Positions 9,005-17,943 are shown, counted from the first letter of the stretch. The stretch is 64,000 bases of DNA from Methylococcaceae bacterium UBA975 (GCA_002292375.1 DBBV01000010.1:59423-123422); one strand, 5' to 3'. Program-made: numbers and translations. The notes: generated by a model not told the origin, from the letters alone.

Positions 9005-9868
9005 TTAATCAAAAACAATACAGCGATTTTTATACACCAATACTTCGTGTTGCAGGTGTCGGCGTATGGCGCGTGACAGTACAATTTTTTCGTTATCTTG
9101 CCCTTTACGTTTTAGATCATCCACGCTGTCATTGTGTCGAATATGTACCACATCTTGCTCGATAATCGGTCCTGCGTCTAGCTCCGTTGTGACGTAGTGG
9201 CTGGTGGCGCCAATAATCTTAACGCCGCGTTCGTGTGCGGAGTGGTAGGGCTTGGCACCGGGGAAGGCGGGTAAAAATGAATGATGAATATTAATGATCT
9301 GGTGCGGGTAATGGTCAATAAAATCGGCGCTTAAAATCTGCATATAACGCGCTAGCACCACGGTATTTACCTGGTATTGCTTAAGTAGCTCAAGTTGTGC
9401 TTGTTCTTGTTGTTGTTTATTGTTTGCAGTGATAGGCAGGTGGTAAAACGGTATGCCGGTGTTTTCTACTAAGGATCGGTAGTTGTCGTGGTTACTAATA
9501 ATAAGCGGGATCTCAACCTGCCATTCGCCTGATTGATAGCGCGACAGCATGTCAAATAAACAATGTCCGTGTTGCGAGACAAATATCGCCATCTTGGGTT
9601 TAATATCCGAAAAATCGATCCGCCAATTCATCTGGAGTGGCGAACCCACTTGTTCGGCAAACGTTGTATTGAGTGCATTACGGGGAATGCTAAAGTTATC
9701 GATCTGCCACTCGACACGCATAAAAAAGTGCCCATCGTCGGTGTCAACGTGTTGTTCTAAATCGACGATATTGCCGTTGTTATCAGACAAAAATTGGGTA
9801 ACCTTGGCGATAATACCTGGCTGATCGGGGCATTCGGCTAATAGGATGGCGGTGGCAGGATTATTCAC
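9005..9868 (-). CDS. purU: Formyltetrahydrofolate deformylase PurU
   Basis: Hydrolyses 10-formyl-THF to formate and THF, balancing the one-carbon pool and feeding formate to PurT. The 287 residues comprise an N-terminal ACT domain (about 1-85, beginning AILLAECPDQPGIIAKVTQF) and a formyltransferase-fold catalytic domain. The latter carries INIHHSFLPAFPGAKPYH (about 210-227), with the catalytic Asn/His region and a later ELDAGPIIEQD. The start overlaps the end of the HIT gene by 4 bases. Neighbouring GFA makes a C1-related pairing, which is inference. Confidence 0.95.
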   Translation of the reverse strand: MNNPATAILLAECPDQPGIIAKVTQFLSDNNGNIVDLEQHVDTDDGHFFMRVEWQIDNFSIPRNALNTTFAEQVGSPLQMNWRIDFSDIKPKMAIFVSQHGHCLFDMLSRYQSGEWQVEIPLIISNHDNYRSLVENTGIPFYHLPITANNKQQQEQAQLELLKQYQVNTVVLARYMQILSADFIDHYPHQIINIHHSFLPAFPGAKPYHSAHERGVKIIGATSHYVTTELDAGPIIEQDVVHIRHNDSVDDLKRKGQDNEKIVLSRAIRRHLQHEVLVYKNRCIVFD

Positions 9869-10317
9869 GAAAGACCCCAGGTTTTTGATTGTTGGTTGGT
9901 CATAAAGTCGGTACCAGTTAACGCGCGTAGCGTTTTATCGATGCGTTGTTTCAACGACGCGTCATTATAGGCTTGGGCTTTAGCCATTTCCCAAATTGGC
10001 TTGGGCCAAGCAGCATCGGTGGTATAGCGCACAATATGGTGCAAATGTAGTTGTGGCACCATATTACCCAAGGCGGCAATATTCATTTTATCGGCCTTAA
10101 AGGCATCATTCAGCAGCTGACTTAAGGTTAAGGATTCGCGCTGTAGCTGTTGTTGCTCGTCTACGCTAAGTTCGAACGCTTCGCGGATATCGACGCGTCT
10201 TGGAACCATAATAAACCAAGGGTAGTTAGCATCTTTACTGAGTAATAAGGCACATAGAGGAAAGTCCCCTAGGTAATGGCAATCGTTAGCGAGTTGAGGG
10301 TGGAGTTGAAATGCCAT
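9865..10317 (-). CDS. HIT-family nucleotide-binding protein
   Basis: A histidine-triad protein of the HIT superfamily, whose members hydrolyse or transfer nucleotide phosphates. The triad-type motif is in MVPQLHLHHIVRY (about residues 87-99), followed by a WPKPIW segment typical of this bacterial subgroup. The start at 10317 (MAFQLHPQL) leaves a single base after the moaC stop; an alternative start 51 bases upstream would overlap moaC. Length would be 150 residues. The substrate is unknown. Confidence 0.85.
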   Translation of the reverse strand: MAFQLHPQLANDCHYLGDFPLCALLLSKDANYPWFIMVPRRVDIREAFELSVDEQQQLQRESLTLSQLLNDAFKADKMNIAALGNMVPQLHLHHIVRYTTDAAWPKPIWEMAKAQAYNDASLKQRIDKTLRALTGTDFMTNQQSKTWGLS

Positions 10318-10318
10318 A

Positions 10319-10801
10319 TTAATCGGCCTCGCGTTGCCAATGGCCCGATTTGCCGCCTTTCTTTTCAAGTAGGCGGACGCCTTGAATGGTCATGCCGCGA
10401 TCAACCGCTTTGCACATATCATAAATGGTGAGTAAGGCGACTTGAGTAGCGTTTAATGCCTCCATTTCAACACCGGTTTTACCCGAGGTGCTCACGGTGC
10501 TCAGGCAGTGGATTTGATTTTTTTCCGCGTTAGGGGTTAGCTTAATATCAACGTGGGTAATGGGTAATGGGTGACACAAAGGAACAAGTTCGGCAGTTTT
10601 TTTACTGGCCATAATGCCAGCAATACGGGCAATACCGAGTACGTCGCCTTTTTTATTGTCGCCGTGAATAACGCGTTGCAAGGTGCTAGGTTCCATTTCA
10701 ATAAAACCTTCGGTAACAGCGGTGCGCTCGGTATCTGCTTTTTCGCTAATATCGACCATATGGGCTTCACCGGCGGCGTTAAAGTGGGTTAGTTCTGACA
10801 T
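10319..10801 (-). CDS. moaC: Cyclic pyranopterin monophosphate synthase MoaC
   Basis: Acts with MoaA in the first step of molybdopterin synthesis, converting the 3',8-cyclo-GTP product to cPMP. The 160-residue protein shows the family start LTHFNAAGEAHMVDISEKADT, the segment LIPLCHPLP in the form LVPLCHPLPITHV (about 73-85), GVEMEALNATQVALLTIYDMCKA, and the C-terminal VRLLEKKGGKSG. First gene of a minus-strand set with HIT, purU and GFA; divergent from moaD-moaE. moaA is not here but about 36 kb away. Confidence 0.96.
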   Translation of the reverse strand: MSELTHFNAAGEAHMVDISEKADTERTAVTEGFIEMEPSTLQRVIHGDNKKGDVLGIARIAGIMASKKTAELVPLCHPLPITHVDIKLTPNAEKNQIHCLSTVSTSGKTGVEMEALNATQVALLTIYDMCKAVDRGMTIQGVRLLEKKGGKSGHWQREAD

Positions 10802-10874
10802 AATCTAATGACTCAGTTCGTTTGTTAGCGTGATAATATACCGAATTATGACACAATCAAAAAATGAACATAGC

Positions 10875-11108
10875 ATGACGATCAAAGTACTGTACTTTGC
10901 CAGCCTAAAAGAGGTTTTCGGCTGCGCTGAACAAGTAATAAATAGCACCGGCATGTCGACGGTTGACGACGTTTGGCGACACGTAAGTGCAGGTTGCGAG
11001 GTGCAGCAGTCGGTTTTAAACGCGGTCAATCAGGAGTATGCAGCTTCGGACACGGCAGTAAAGGCAGGCGATGAAGTGGCTTTCTTTCCACCGGTAACAG
11101 GGGGCTAA
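10875..11108 (+). CDS. moaD: Molybdopterin synthase small subunit MoaD
   Basis: A ubiquitin-fold sulfur carrier of about 77 residues. It ends in the essential Gly-Gly (FFPPVTGG), which becomes a thiocarboxylate and donates sulfur to cPMP. The N-terminus MTIKVLYFASLKEVFGC is typical. The start was chosen at 10875; in-frame ATGs at 10830 and 10848 would add 15 or 9 residues not usual in the family. The stop is immediately followed by the moaE ATG. Its promoter region is shared with divergent moaC. Confidence 0.92.
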   Translation: MTIKVLYFASLKEVFGCAEQVINSTGMSTVDDVWRHVSAGCEVQQSVLNAVNQEYAASDTAVKAGDEVAFFPPVTGG

Positions 11109-11561
11109 ATGATTCGTGTATTAGCAACACCATTTGACCCTTGGTCTGCGATTGCTGAGCATCAAGTGGCTATGCAGCGAGATGGCGAGTACGGCGCATG
11201 TGCGACCTTTGTGGGCACCATGCGTGACATAAATGAAGGCGATCAAGTTAAGGGTATGACCTTGGAGCATTATCCAGGGATGACCGAAAAACACTTAGAA
11301 AAAATCGTTGTAAGCGCGCGCGAAAAATGGCAATTATTAGACACATTACTGATTCATCGCGTGGGTGATCTATTACCTAATGAACCGATCGTGCTCGTGG
11401 CCGTTTGGTCAGCGCATAGAAAAGATGCGTTTGAGGCTTGTCGGTTTATTATGGAGGACCTTAAAAGCCAAGCGCCATTTTGGAAAAAAGAAAGTTTGTC
11501 AAATGGCGATAAACAGGCAGAAAAAAACCGCTGGGTAGAAAAAAACACCAGCGGTTATTAA
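11109..11561 (+). CDS. moaE: Molybdopterin synthase catalytic subunit MoaE
   Basis: Large subunit of molybdopterin synthase; two MoaD tails insert into a MoaE dimer to add the dithiolene sulfurs to cPMP. Recognised by CATFVGTMRD near residue 36, LEHYPGMTEK near 57, HRVGDLLPNEPIVLVAVWSAHR (about 79-100) and DLKSQAPFWKKE near 118, with the catalytic Lys region. The 150 residues are standard. The last 40 bases of the gene also encode a hairpin that works as a terminator for ppa on the other strand. Confidence 0.96.
   Translation: MIRVLATPFDPWSAIAEHQVAMQRDGEYGACATFVGTMRDINEGDQVKGMTLEHYPGMTEKHLEKIVVSAREKWQLLDTLLIHRVGDLLPNEPIVLVAVWSAHRKDAFEACRFIMEDLKSQAPFWKKESLSNGDKQAEKNRWVEKNTSGY
11521..11555 (-). 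terminator. Rho-independent terminator for ppa, inside moaE
   Basis: AACCGCTGG (11525-11533) pairs with CCAGCGGTT (11547-11555). On the minus strand the stem is followed by six T residues, the pattern of an intrinsic terminator just after the ppa stop. On the plus strand no T-run follows, so it should not end moaE transcripts. It is entirely within moaE coding sequence. Confidence 0.75.
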
Positions 11562-11574
11562 ATATAAATAAACC

Positions 11575-12123
11575 TTAGAATCTAGGTTTAGGCGACACAG
11601 CATCGTAACGAGCGACACTGTCCATAATTTCTTTAGAAGCGCCTTCAACACCTTCCCAGCCTTCAATCTTTACCCATTTACCGGCTTCTAAATCTTTGTA
11701 ATGCTCAAAAAAATGAGCAATTTGGTTTAGCGTGATTTGTGGAATGTCGGTATACGATTGAACACAGTCATATAAACCTGTTAATTTAGACACCGGTACG
11801 GCTAGCACTTTAGCATCCTCACCTGCCTCATCAGTCATTTTTAACACGCCAATAGGGCGACAGCGAATCACCGAACCATTCATTAATGGGATAGGGGTAA
11901 TCACGAGTACATCTACGGGGTCACCATCGTCAGATAAGGTATGTGGCACGTAACCGTAGTTACATGGGTAGTGCATGGCCGTTCCCATAAAGCGGTCTAC
12001 AAATAAGGCGCCGGATTCTTTATCGACCTCATATTTAATTGGATCACTGTGTGAAGGAATTTCGATAACAACGTTAATATCATGGGGAAGATCATTACCA
12101 GAGGGGACTAAATTAAGACTCAT
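11575..12123 (-). CDS. ppa: Soluble inorganic pyrophosphatase (family I)
   Basis: Hydrolyses pyrophosphate to phosphate with Mg, pulling biosynthetic reactions forward. The 182-residue sequence carries the family I signature DDGDPVDVLV (about residues 64-73). It also has IEIPSHSDPIKYEVDKESG near 21 and VARYDAV near the C-terminus. It is divergent from a membrane pyrophosphatase gene 172 bases away, so both PPi-consuming enzymes share one intergenic region. Confidence 0.95.
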   Translation of the reverse strand: MSLNLVPSGNDLPHDINVVIEIPSHSDPIKYEVDKESGALFVDRFMGTAMHYPCNYGYVPHTLSDDGDPVDVLVITPIPLMNGSVIRCRPIGVLKMTDEAGEDAKVLAVPVSKLTGLYDCVQSYTDIPQITLNQIAHFFEHYKDLEAGKWVKIEGWEGVEGASKEIMDSVARYDAVSPKPRF

Positions 12124-12295
12124 TATGTTTCCTGTTTTACTGTTAATTAAATGCTGTGCTGCATTATACAGGGGGACGGCGATTAATTAAATTTTATACT
12201 TGCACCATATCGATAAGCAGGTTAAAAAAGAGCTGCAATTTTGTTTTTTGTACGTTTGTAAATATTTGATAAATAAAAATAATCGGGAGAAAAGC

Positions 12296-14302
12296 ATGGA
12301 GTTGAGTTATTTAATACCCCCTATCATAGGCTGCTTAGGTCTATACGCAGCAAAACATGTCTATGGTTTAGTCATGAAGTACCCAGAGGGGGAGGGTAAA
12401 GTTGCCAAAATCGCAGAGCAAATTCATTTAGGTGCGATGGTCTTTATGAAGCGGGAATACAAAATGTTGTCGATATTTGCCGCTGTCTTATTCGTTTTAA
12501 CCTTCATTTTTTTAGGTTGGGCTACCGCCTTATGTTTTTTGGTGGGTGCGCTAGCATCTGGTGCGGCGGGCTACATCGGTATGAATACAGCCACCCGAGC
12601 AAATGTTAGAACGACCACCGCAGCGCATACAGAAGGTGCAGAAGCGGCTCTGTCAGTCGCTTTTTTTGGTGGTTCTATTATGGGACTTGCCGTGGCCTCA
12701 TTAGGCCTGTTAGGACTTGGCCTTATGTACCTATTTTTCGGTAACGACCCCGAGTCAGCGCATGCGATCCATGGTTTTGCGATGGGTGCGTCGGTGGTGG
12801 CGTTGTTCTCCCGTGTCGGCGGTGGTATTTTCACAAAAAGTGCCGACGTTGGTGCTGACCTGGTCGGTAAAATAGAAGCCGGTATTCCTGAAGATGATCC
12901 AAGAAATCCAGGGGTTATTGCCGACAACGTGGGCGACAACGTGGGTGATGTTGCCGGTATGGGGTCAGATATTTTCGAGTCGTATTGTGGCTCAATGATC
13001 GCGACCATTGCCATTGCATCGACCATGTCAACGGTCGTTTTAGCAGAATTTGGTGCGCAAGCAAGTTTGATGTTTTTACCGCTGGCCTTGGCATCGATTG
13101 GCTTGCTGTGTTCGATTGGCGGTATCGTGATCGTTAAAATGAATGCAGCAAAATCACCGGAAAAAGCATTAAGAATGGGCACCATGGGCTCATCGATATT
13201 GTTTATCATCGCGGCATTAGCACTTATTTCAATCATGGATGTCAGTAATTATATCTGGATGGCAGTTTTAGCTGGTGCCGTTGGCGGTATTATTATTGGG
13301 CTAGTGACTGAATACTATACCGCGGGTGCGCCAGTGCAACATATTGCAAAATCAGGCGAAACCGGTCCAGCTACCGTGATGATTGCTGGTTTAGCAGTAG
13401 GTATGCAATCGGTGGCGATTCCTGTATTCACTATTTGTGGGGTGATTGCAGTAGCCAGTCATTTTGCCGGTTTGTATGGTGTAGGTATTGCCGCAGTGGG
13501 CATGCTAGCAACGGTGGGTATTACCATGGCAATTGATGCTTATGGGCCAGTGGCAGATAATGCAGGCGGTATTGCTGAAATGGGCGGTTTAGGCGAAGAA
13601 ACGCGTAAAATCACCGATTCGTTAGATGAATTGGGCAATACGACAGCGGCGATTGGTAAAGGTTTTGCTATTGGCGCGGCGGCTTTGGCAGCCTTAGCCA
13701 TTATTACTGCGTTTATTGAAACGGTTTCAATCCACATTCCTGATTTTGCTTTAGAGCTAAATGATCCACAGGTATTAATTGGTTTGTTTATTGGGGGCGT
13801 TATCCCGTTTGTGATTGCATCATTAACAATGACTGCAGTCGGTGACGCGGCCTTTGAAATGATTAAGGAAATTCGTCGTCAGTTTAAAGAAATCCCCGGC
13901 TTACTCGAAGGTACCGCTGAACCGGATACCGCACGCTGTATTGATATAGCGACCACAGCGGCACTTAAAAAGATGATTGTGCCCGGTGTGATCGCGGTGA
14001 GTGCGCCGCCATTGGTTGGTTTTATCATTAGTGCGCAAGCGCTTGGTGGGATGTTATCTGGTGCCTTATTATCTTGTGTGTTGATGGCGCTGATGATGGC
14101 GAATGCGGGCGGTGCCTGGGATAATGCTAAAAAGTATGTCGAAAAAGGCAACTTAGGCGGCAAAGGTTCGGACACACATTCTGCCGTGGTGGTTGGTGAT
14201 ACGGTAGGCGATCCTTTCAAAGACACGTCAGGTCCATCAATGAATATTCTAATTAATGTAATGGCGATTGTAAGCTTGGTTATTGCGCCGCTATTGGGCT
14301 GA
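12296..14302 (+). CDS. hppA: Membrane-bound ion-pumping pyrophosphatase HppA
   Basis: Couples PPi hydrolysis to proton or sodium export across the inner membrane. The start at 12296 has a CGGGAGA ribosome site and gives 668 residues with about 16 membrane spans. Signature motifs are SADVGADLVGKIEAGIPEDD, DNVGDNVGD, and near the end GDTVGDPFKDTSGPS. The segment GNTTAAIGKGFAIG has Ala where potassium-independent enzymes carry Lys (GNTTKA), which predicts the potassium-dependent subclass. Whether H+ or Na+ is pumped is not resolved by reading alone. A strong terminator follows. Confidence 0.96.
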   Translation: MELSYLIPPIIGCLGLYAAKHVYGLVMKYPEGEGKVAKIAEQIHLGAMVFMKREYKMLSIFAAVLFVLTFIFLGWATALCFLVGALASGAAGYIGMNTATRANVRTTTAAHTEGAEAALSVAFFGGSIMGLAVASLGLLGLGLMYLFFGNDPESAHAIHGFAMGASVVALFSRVGGGIFTKSADVGADLVGKIEAGIPEDDPRNPGVIADNVGDNVGDVAGMGSDIFESYCGSMIATIAIASTMSTVVLAEFGAQASLMFLPLALASIGLLCSIGGIVIVKMNAAKSPEKALRMGTMGSSILFIIAALALISIMDVSNYIWMAVLAGAVGGIIIGLVTEYYTAGAPVQHIAKSGETGPATVMIAGLAVGMQSVAIPVFTICGVIAVASHFAGLYGVGIAAVGMLATVGITMAIDAYGPVADNAGGIAEMGGLGEETRKITDSLDELGNTTAAIGKGFAIGAAALAALAIITAFIETVSIHIPDFALELNDPQVLIGLFIGGVIPFVIASLTMTAVGDAAFEMIKEIRRQFKEIPGLLEGTAEPDTARCIDIATTAALKKMIVPGVIAVSAPPLVGFIISAQALGGMLSGALLSCVLMALMMANAGGAWDNAKKYVEKGNLGGKGSDTHSAVVVGDTVGDPFKDTSGPSMNILINVMAIVSLVIAPLLG

Positions 14303-14320
14303 GTTTTATTAAATGGAGTG

Positions 14321-14351
14321 AAAAAAGGCGGCCTTACTGGGCCGCCTTTTT
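14321..14351. terminator. Bidirectional terminator between hppA and mscL
   Basis: A near-perfect stem, AAAAAAGGCGGCC (14321-14333) and GGCCGCCTTTTTT (14339-14351), with a 5-base loop. The arms end in A-run and T-run, so it can stop transcription of both converging genes. Confidence 0.92.
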
Positions 14352-14383
14352 TATTTAAGCTTGTGTGCCAGTGTAATGGAGTT

Positions 14384-14791
14384 TTAAGACTGTTTATTCT
14401 TCAGTAGGTCTCTTATTTCAGTTAATAACACTTCTTCTTTAGTCGGTTTTGGTGCGGCGGCTGGCGCAGCCTCTTCTTTTTTCTTCAGCGAGTTAATGCC
14501 TCTTACCACCATGAAAATGGCGAACGCGATAATGGTGAAATCAACCATGGTTTGAATAAAGCTACCATATTTGATTGCGACTGCAGCGCTATTAACGGTG
14601 GCTTCTTGTAAAACCATAGTTAAGTCTTTGAAATCGACACCGCCAAGTAGCATGCCTATAGGGGGCATAATAATGTCGCCTACAAACGATGACACAATTT
14701 TGCCAAAGGCTGCGCCCACGACAATACCAACGGCCATATCAATGGCGTTACCTTTTATTGCAAAGCTTTTAAATTCAGACATAATGCTCAT
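14384..14791 (-). CDS. mscL: Large-conductance mechanosensitive channel MscL
   Basis: A 135-residue channel that opens on membrane stretch to release solutes after osmotic downshock. The N-terminal helix and TM1 read EFKSFAIKGNAIDMAVGIVVGAAFG, continuing to FVGDIIMPPIG; TM2 is FTIIAFAIFMVVRGIN; the C-terminal bundle is charged with an Ala/Pro-rich linker. AGGGGA lies 6 bases before the chosen ATG (M-S-I-M-S). Monocistronic, with a terminator on its 3' side. Confidence 0.97.
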   Translation of the reverse strand: MSIMSEFKSFAIKGNAIDMAVGIVVGAAFGKIVSSFVGDIIMPPIGMLLGGVDFKDLTMVLQEATVNSAAVAIKYGSFIQTMVDFTIIAFAIFMVVRGINSLKKKEEAAPAAAPKPTKEEVLLTEIRDLLKNKQS

Positions 14792-15062
14792 TTTTAAATC
14801 CCCTTTTTATTAATTAAATTAGTTTCAAACACTATAGAGATAACATTTCTAGGCTCACCCTGTTTTTTTAAACTATTAGACAAGTTGTTGTGTAAGCAAT
14901 TGAATTCTATTTAGATTAAGCTGAATCATTGATGAATGAGTTTAATTAACTGAAAAAACGTCATCACCGTAGATCAACGGTGGCATGAAAACATACGTTT
15001 GTTAAATACTATCCATCAAACCTATTGCGCTATAGAATGTAAACTAAAACACTGGTCATATT

Positions 15063-15845
15063 ATGCTGTCTTATCCAACTATCGATCCCGTTGCCGTCAC
15101 ACTAGGTCCCCTTCAAGTACATTGGTACGGTTTGATGTATTTAGTGGGCTTTGCCGGCGCTTGGTTGTTAGGCCGTTATCGTGGAAAGAGCATAGGTTGG
15201 TCTGGCGAGCAAATTGATGACTTGATTTTTTATGCGGCAATGGGGGTGGTTGTAGGTGGCCGTATCGGTTACGTGCTGTTTTATAATTTCCCTGCGTTTA
15301 TCGCCGACCCGATTATCTTGTTTAAAATATGGCAAGGCGGGATGTCTTTCCATGGCGGCTTACTGGGTGTGCTGATGGCGATGTACCTGTTTGGTCGTAA
15401 GTATCGACATGGATTTTTTACCGTCACCGATTTTATAGCGCCGTTGGTTCCGATTGGTTTAGGTGCAGGCCGTATTGGCAATTTTATTAATGGTGAGCTA
15501 TGGGGCAAGCCGACAGATTCGCCCTTTGGCATGTTGGTGCCCGGTTTATCGGGTTTGCCGCGGCACCCCTCACAATTATATGAGGCCGTGCTAGAAGGCG
15601 TGGTGCTGTTTTTAATACTGTGGTTTTATTCCGCAAAACCGAAGCCGATGATGGCCGTTTCAGGCTTGTTTTTATTGGCATATGGCGCGTTTAGGTTTTT
15701 GGTTGAGTTTGTTCGTCTACCGGATGCGCATTTAGGCTATTTAGCGTTTGATTGGCTCACGATGGGTCAAATTTTAACCATTCCGATGTTATTATTAGGC
15801 CTATATTTAATCGTTAAGGCGAATCAAAAAAGGGTGGTGAGATGA
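15063..15845 (+). CDS. lgt: Prolipoprotein diacylglyceryl transferase Lgt
   Basis: An inner-membrane enzyme that adds diacylglycerol from phosphatidylglycerol to the lipobox cysteine of prelipoproteins. About seven membrane segments over 260 residues. Conserved segments are VHWYGLMYLVGF, FHGGLLGV (about 97-104) and the Lgt signature GRIGNFINGELWGKPTD (about 136-152), whose Arg is essential. It overlaps thyA by 4 bases, the lgt-thyA-folA order common in gammaproteobacteria. The 270 bases upstream contain no other gene I can support. Confidence 0.97.
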   Translation: MLSYPTIDPVAVTLGPLQVHWYGLMYLVGFAGAWLLGRYRGKSIGWSGEQIDDLIFYAAMGVVVGGRIGYVLFYNFPAFIADPIILFKIWQGGMSFHGGLLGVLMAMYLFGRKYRHGFFTVTDFIAPLVPIGLGAGRIGNFINGELWGKPTDSPFGMLVPGLSGLPRHPSQLYEAVLEGVVLFLILWFYSAKPKPMMAVSGLFLLAYGAFRFLVEFVRLPDAHLGYLAFDWLTMGQILTIPMLLLGLYLIVKANQKRVVR

Positions 15846-16636
15846 ACCAGTATTTAGCGCTAATGCAAGATATTATCGATAACGGCACGGATAAAGAAGA
15901 TAGAACAGGCACCGGTACGCGCTCGGTTTTTGGTCGCCAAATGCGCTTTGATTTGTCACAAGGTTTTCCTCTAGTAACTTCAAAAAAACTGCATTTACGT
16001 TCGATCATTCATGAGTTGCTTTGGTTTTTAAACGGCGACACGAATACGGCTTATCTTAAGCAGCATGGTGTTAGTATTTGGGATGAATGGGCCGATAAAA
16101 ATGGCGATTTAGGTCCAGTGTATGGTCATCAATGGCGGTCATGGCCGACCCCATCGGGTGAGAGCATCGACCAGATTAGTGAAGTATTAGAGCAAATCAA
16201 ACAAACACCAGACTCTCGCCGGTTAATTGTCAGCGCCTGGAATGTAGGTCAGATACCCGATATGGCCTTACCGCCGTGTCATTTATTATTTCAATTTTAT
16301 GTGGCAGAGGGTCGCTTGTCGTGTCAGTTATACCAACGGTCTGCCGACTTTTTCTTGGGCGTGCCGTTCAATATAGCCAGTTATGCGTTGTTAACCCATA
16401 TGGTTGCACAGCAAGCGGGTTTACAGGTGGGGGATTTTGTTTGGACCGGTGGTGATGTGCATTTGTACAATAATCATTTTGAACAGGCCAAACTACAGTT
16501 AGCAAGGAGTACGTTTGACTTGCCACAACTAAAGATAGCCCGTCAGCCGGAGTCGTTATTCGACTATCAGTATGAAGACTTTGAGATTGTAGGCTACCAA
16601 TCACACGCTGGAATCAAAGCGCCGGTGGCGGTATAA
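15842..16636 (+). CDS. thyA: Thymidylate synthase ThyA
   Basis: Converts dUMP to dTMP using methylene-THF, producing dihydrofolate. The 264 residues match E. coli ThyA in length. The nucleophile Cys is in DMALPPCHLLFQFYV (about residues 140-154), followed by QRSADFFLGVPFNIASYALL. The stop is followed immediately by the folA start, so the enzyme that regenerates THF is co-expressed. Confidence 0.98.
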   Translation: MNQYLALMQDIIDNGTDKEDRTGTGTRSVFGRQMRFDLSQGFPLVTSKKLHLRSIIHELLWFLNGDTNTAYLKQHGVSIWDEWADKNGDLGPVYGHQWRSWPTPSGESIDQISEVLEQIKQTPDSRRLIVSAWNVGQIPDMALPPCHLLFQFYVAEGRLSCQLYQRSADFFLGVPFNIASYALLTHMVAQQAGLQVGDFVWTGGDVHLYNNHFEQAKLQLARSTFDLPQLKIARQPESLFDYQYEDFEIVGYQSHAGIKAPVAV

Positions 16637-17119
16637 GTGATTTCAATGATCGTAGCGATGGCTGACAATCGAGCCATCGGAAAAGATAACCAGTTGTTAT
16701 GGCATTTACCCGATGACTTTAAGCACTTTAAATCGGTGACCATGGCGAAGCCTGTTTTAATGGGCCGAAAAACCTATCAGTCGATTGGTAAGCCGCTACC
16801 GGGTAGACGAAACATTGTTATTACTAAGGACCTAACGTTTGCAGCGGACGGCGTTACTGTGGTTAATAGTATTGAGGCGGCGTTATCCGCGGTTGAACAG
16901 GTGGATGAAGTGATGGTGATCGGCGGTGCCAGTTTTTACCAGCAAATGCTTCCTTTAGCCGAAAAACTCTATGTGACGCAGGTTCACCATAGTTTTGATG
17001 CTGATACGTTTTTCCCAAAAATTGACAGCGAGCGATGGCGTGTGGTGGAAACTGTAGAGCACGCTGCCGATGAAAAACACGCCTACTGTTTTACGTTTAT
17101 GACCTATCAAAAAGTCTAA
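16637..17119 (+). CDS. folA: Dihydrofolate reductase FolA
   Basis: NADPH-dependent reduction of dihydrofolate to THF. The GTG at 16637 directly abuts the thyA stop and gives the family N-terminus M-I-S-M-I-V-A-M-A; an ATG three codons later is less likely. Motifs: IGKDNQLLWHLPDDFKHFK with the active-site Asp, MGRKTYQSIGKPLPGR, and EVMVIGGASFY. 160 residues, as in E. coli. It converges with apaH, overlapping by 4 bases. Confidence 0.97.
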   Translation: MISMIVAMADNRAIGKDNQLLWHLPDDFKHFKSVTMAKPVLMGRKTYQSIGKPLPGRRNIVITKDLTFAADGVTVVNSIEAALSAVEQVDEVMVIGGASFYQQMLPLAEKLYVTQVHHSFDADTFFPKIDSERWRVVETVEHAADEKHAYCFTFMTYQKV

Positions 17120-17943
17120 AAAGGCTTTAGCGCACGCTCGCATTGTTGAGAGATTATTTGTTCATCACCATCCAGTTTAATAGCGCTGAGTTGCCCGCCC
17201 CATAAACAACCGCTGTCGAGGCAAATGGCATTATTTTTTTGCACTAAGCCCAGGGTAGACCAGTGACCAAATAGCAGTTTTTCGTTGATCGTTTTTCGCT
17301 TAGGGACATCAAACCAAGGTATCAGTCCCTCGGCTTGGCTACCTATGGCACCCTTTTCTTTAAGGTTTAGCCGCCCTTGCTCGTCGCAGTAGCGCAAACG
17401 GGTAAAGCAATTAATGATAAACCGAAGCCGTTCATTTCCCTTTAAGCTACTATCCCAACAAGCCGGCTGATCACCGTACATAACGGCTAAAAATGGGTCG
17501 ATGGCATCACTTTTAAAAACCGTTTCCAACTCCATTGCGTATTGCCTAGCGTCGGCCATTGACCATTGCGGTGGTAAGCCCGCATGAATCATGCTGTAAC
17601 CTAACGAGCTGTCTTCGTACAAAAAGGGCTGTTGCTGTATCCAATTGATTAGTGCGTTGGCATCTTCTGCGTCGATGAGTGGCTGAAAGGTATCAGCTCG
17701 ATGCGCCGTTTTATGGCCGCGAGCCACGGCTAAAAAATGGCACTCGTGATTGCCTAAAATAGTTTTCGCGCTATCGGCTAATGAAATAACAAAGCGCAGG
17801 GTTTCAAGTGATTGAGGCCCGCGGTTTATCAAGTCGCCGGTAAACCATATTTGATCTTGGGCCGGATCAAACTGAAGCGTGTCGAGCAGTCGCCGTAATG
17901 GATCATAACACCCTTGTACATCACCGATGGCGTAGGTGCTCAT
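17116..17943 (-). CDS. apaH: Symmetrical bis(5'-nucleosyl)-tetraphosphatase ApaH
   Basis: Cleaves Ap4A and related dinucleotides, including those used as RNA caps. A calcineurin-type phosphoesterase with metal motifs GDVQGCYDPL (about residues 7-16), GDLINRGPQS (about 36-45), GNHECHF and a later HAGLPP. 275 residues. It lies 12 bases downstream of apaG in the usual apaG-apaH order. Confidence 0.97.
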   Translation of the reverse strand: MSTYAIGDVQGCYDPLRRLLDTLQFDPAQDQIWFTGDLINRGPQSLETLRFVISLADSAKTILGNHECHFLAVARGHKTAHRADTFQPLIDAEDANALINWIQQQPFLYEDSSLGYSMIHAGLPPQWSMADARQYAMELETVFKSDAIDPFLAVMYGDQPACWDSSLKGNERLRFIINCFTRLRYCDEQGRLNLKEKGAIGSQAEGLIPWFDVPKRKTINEKLLFGHWSTLGLVQKNNAICLDSGCLWGGQLSAIKLDGDEQIISQQCERALKPF

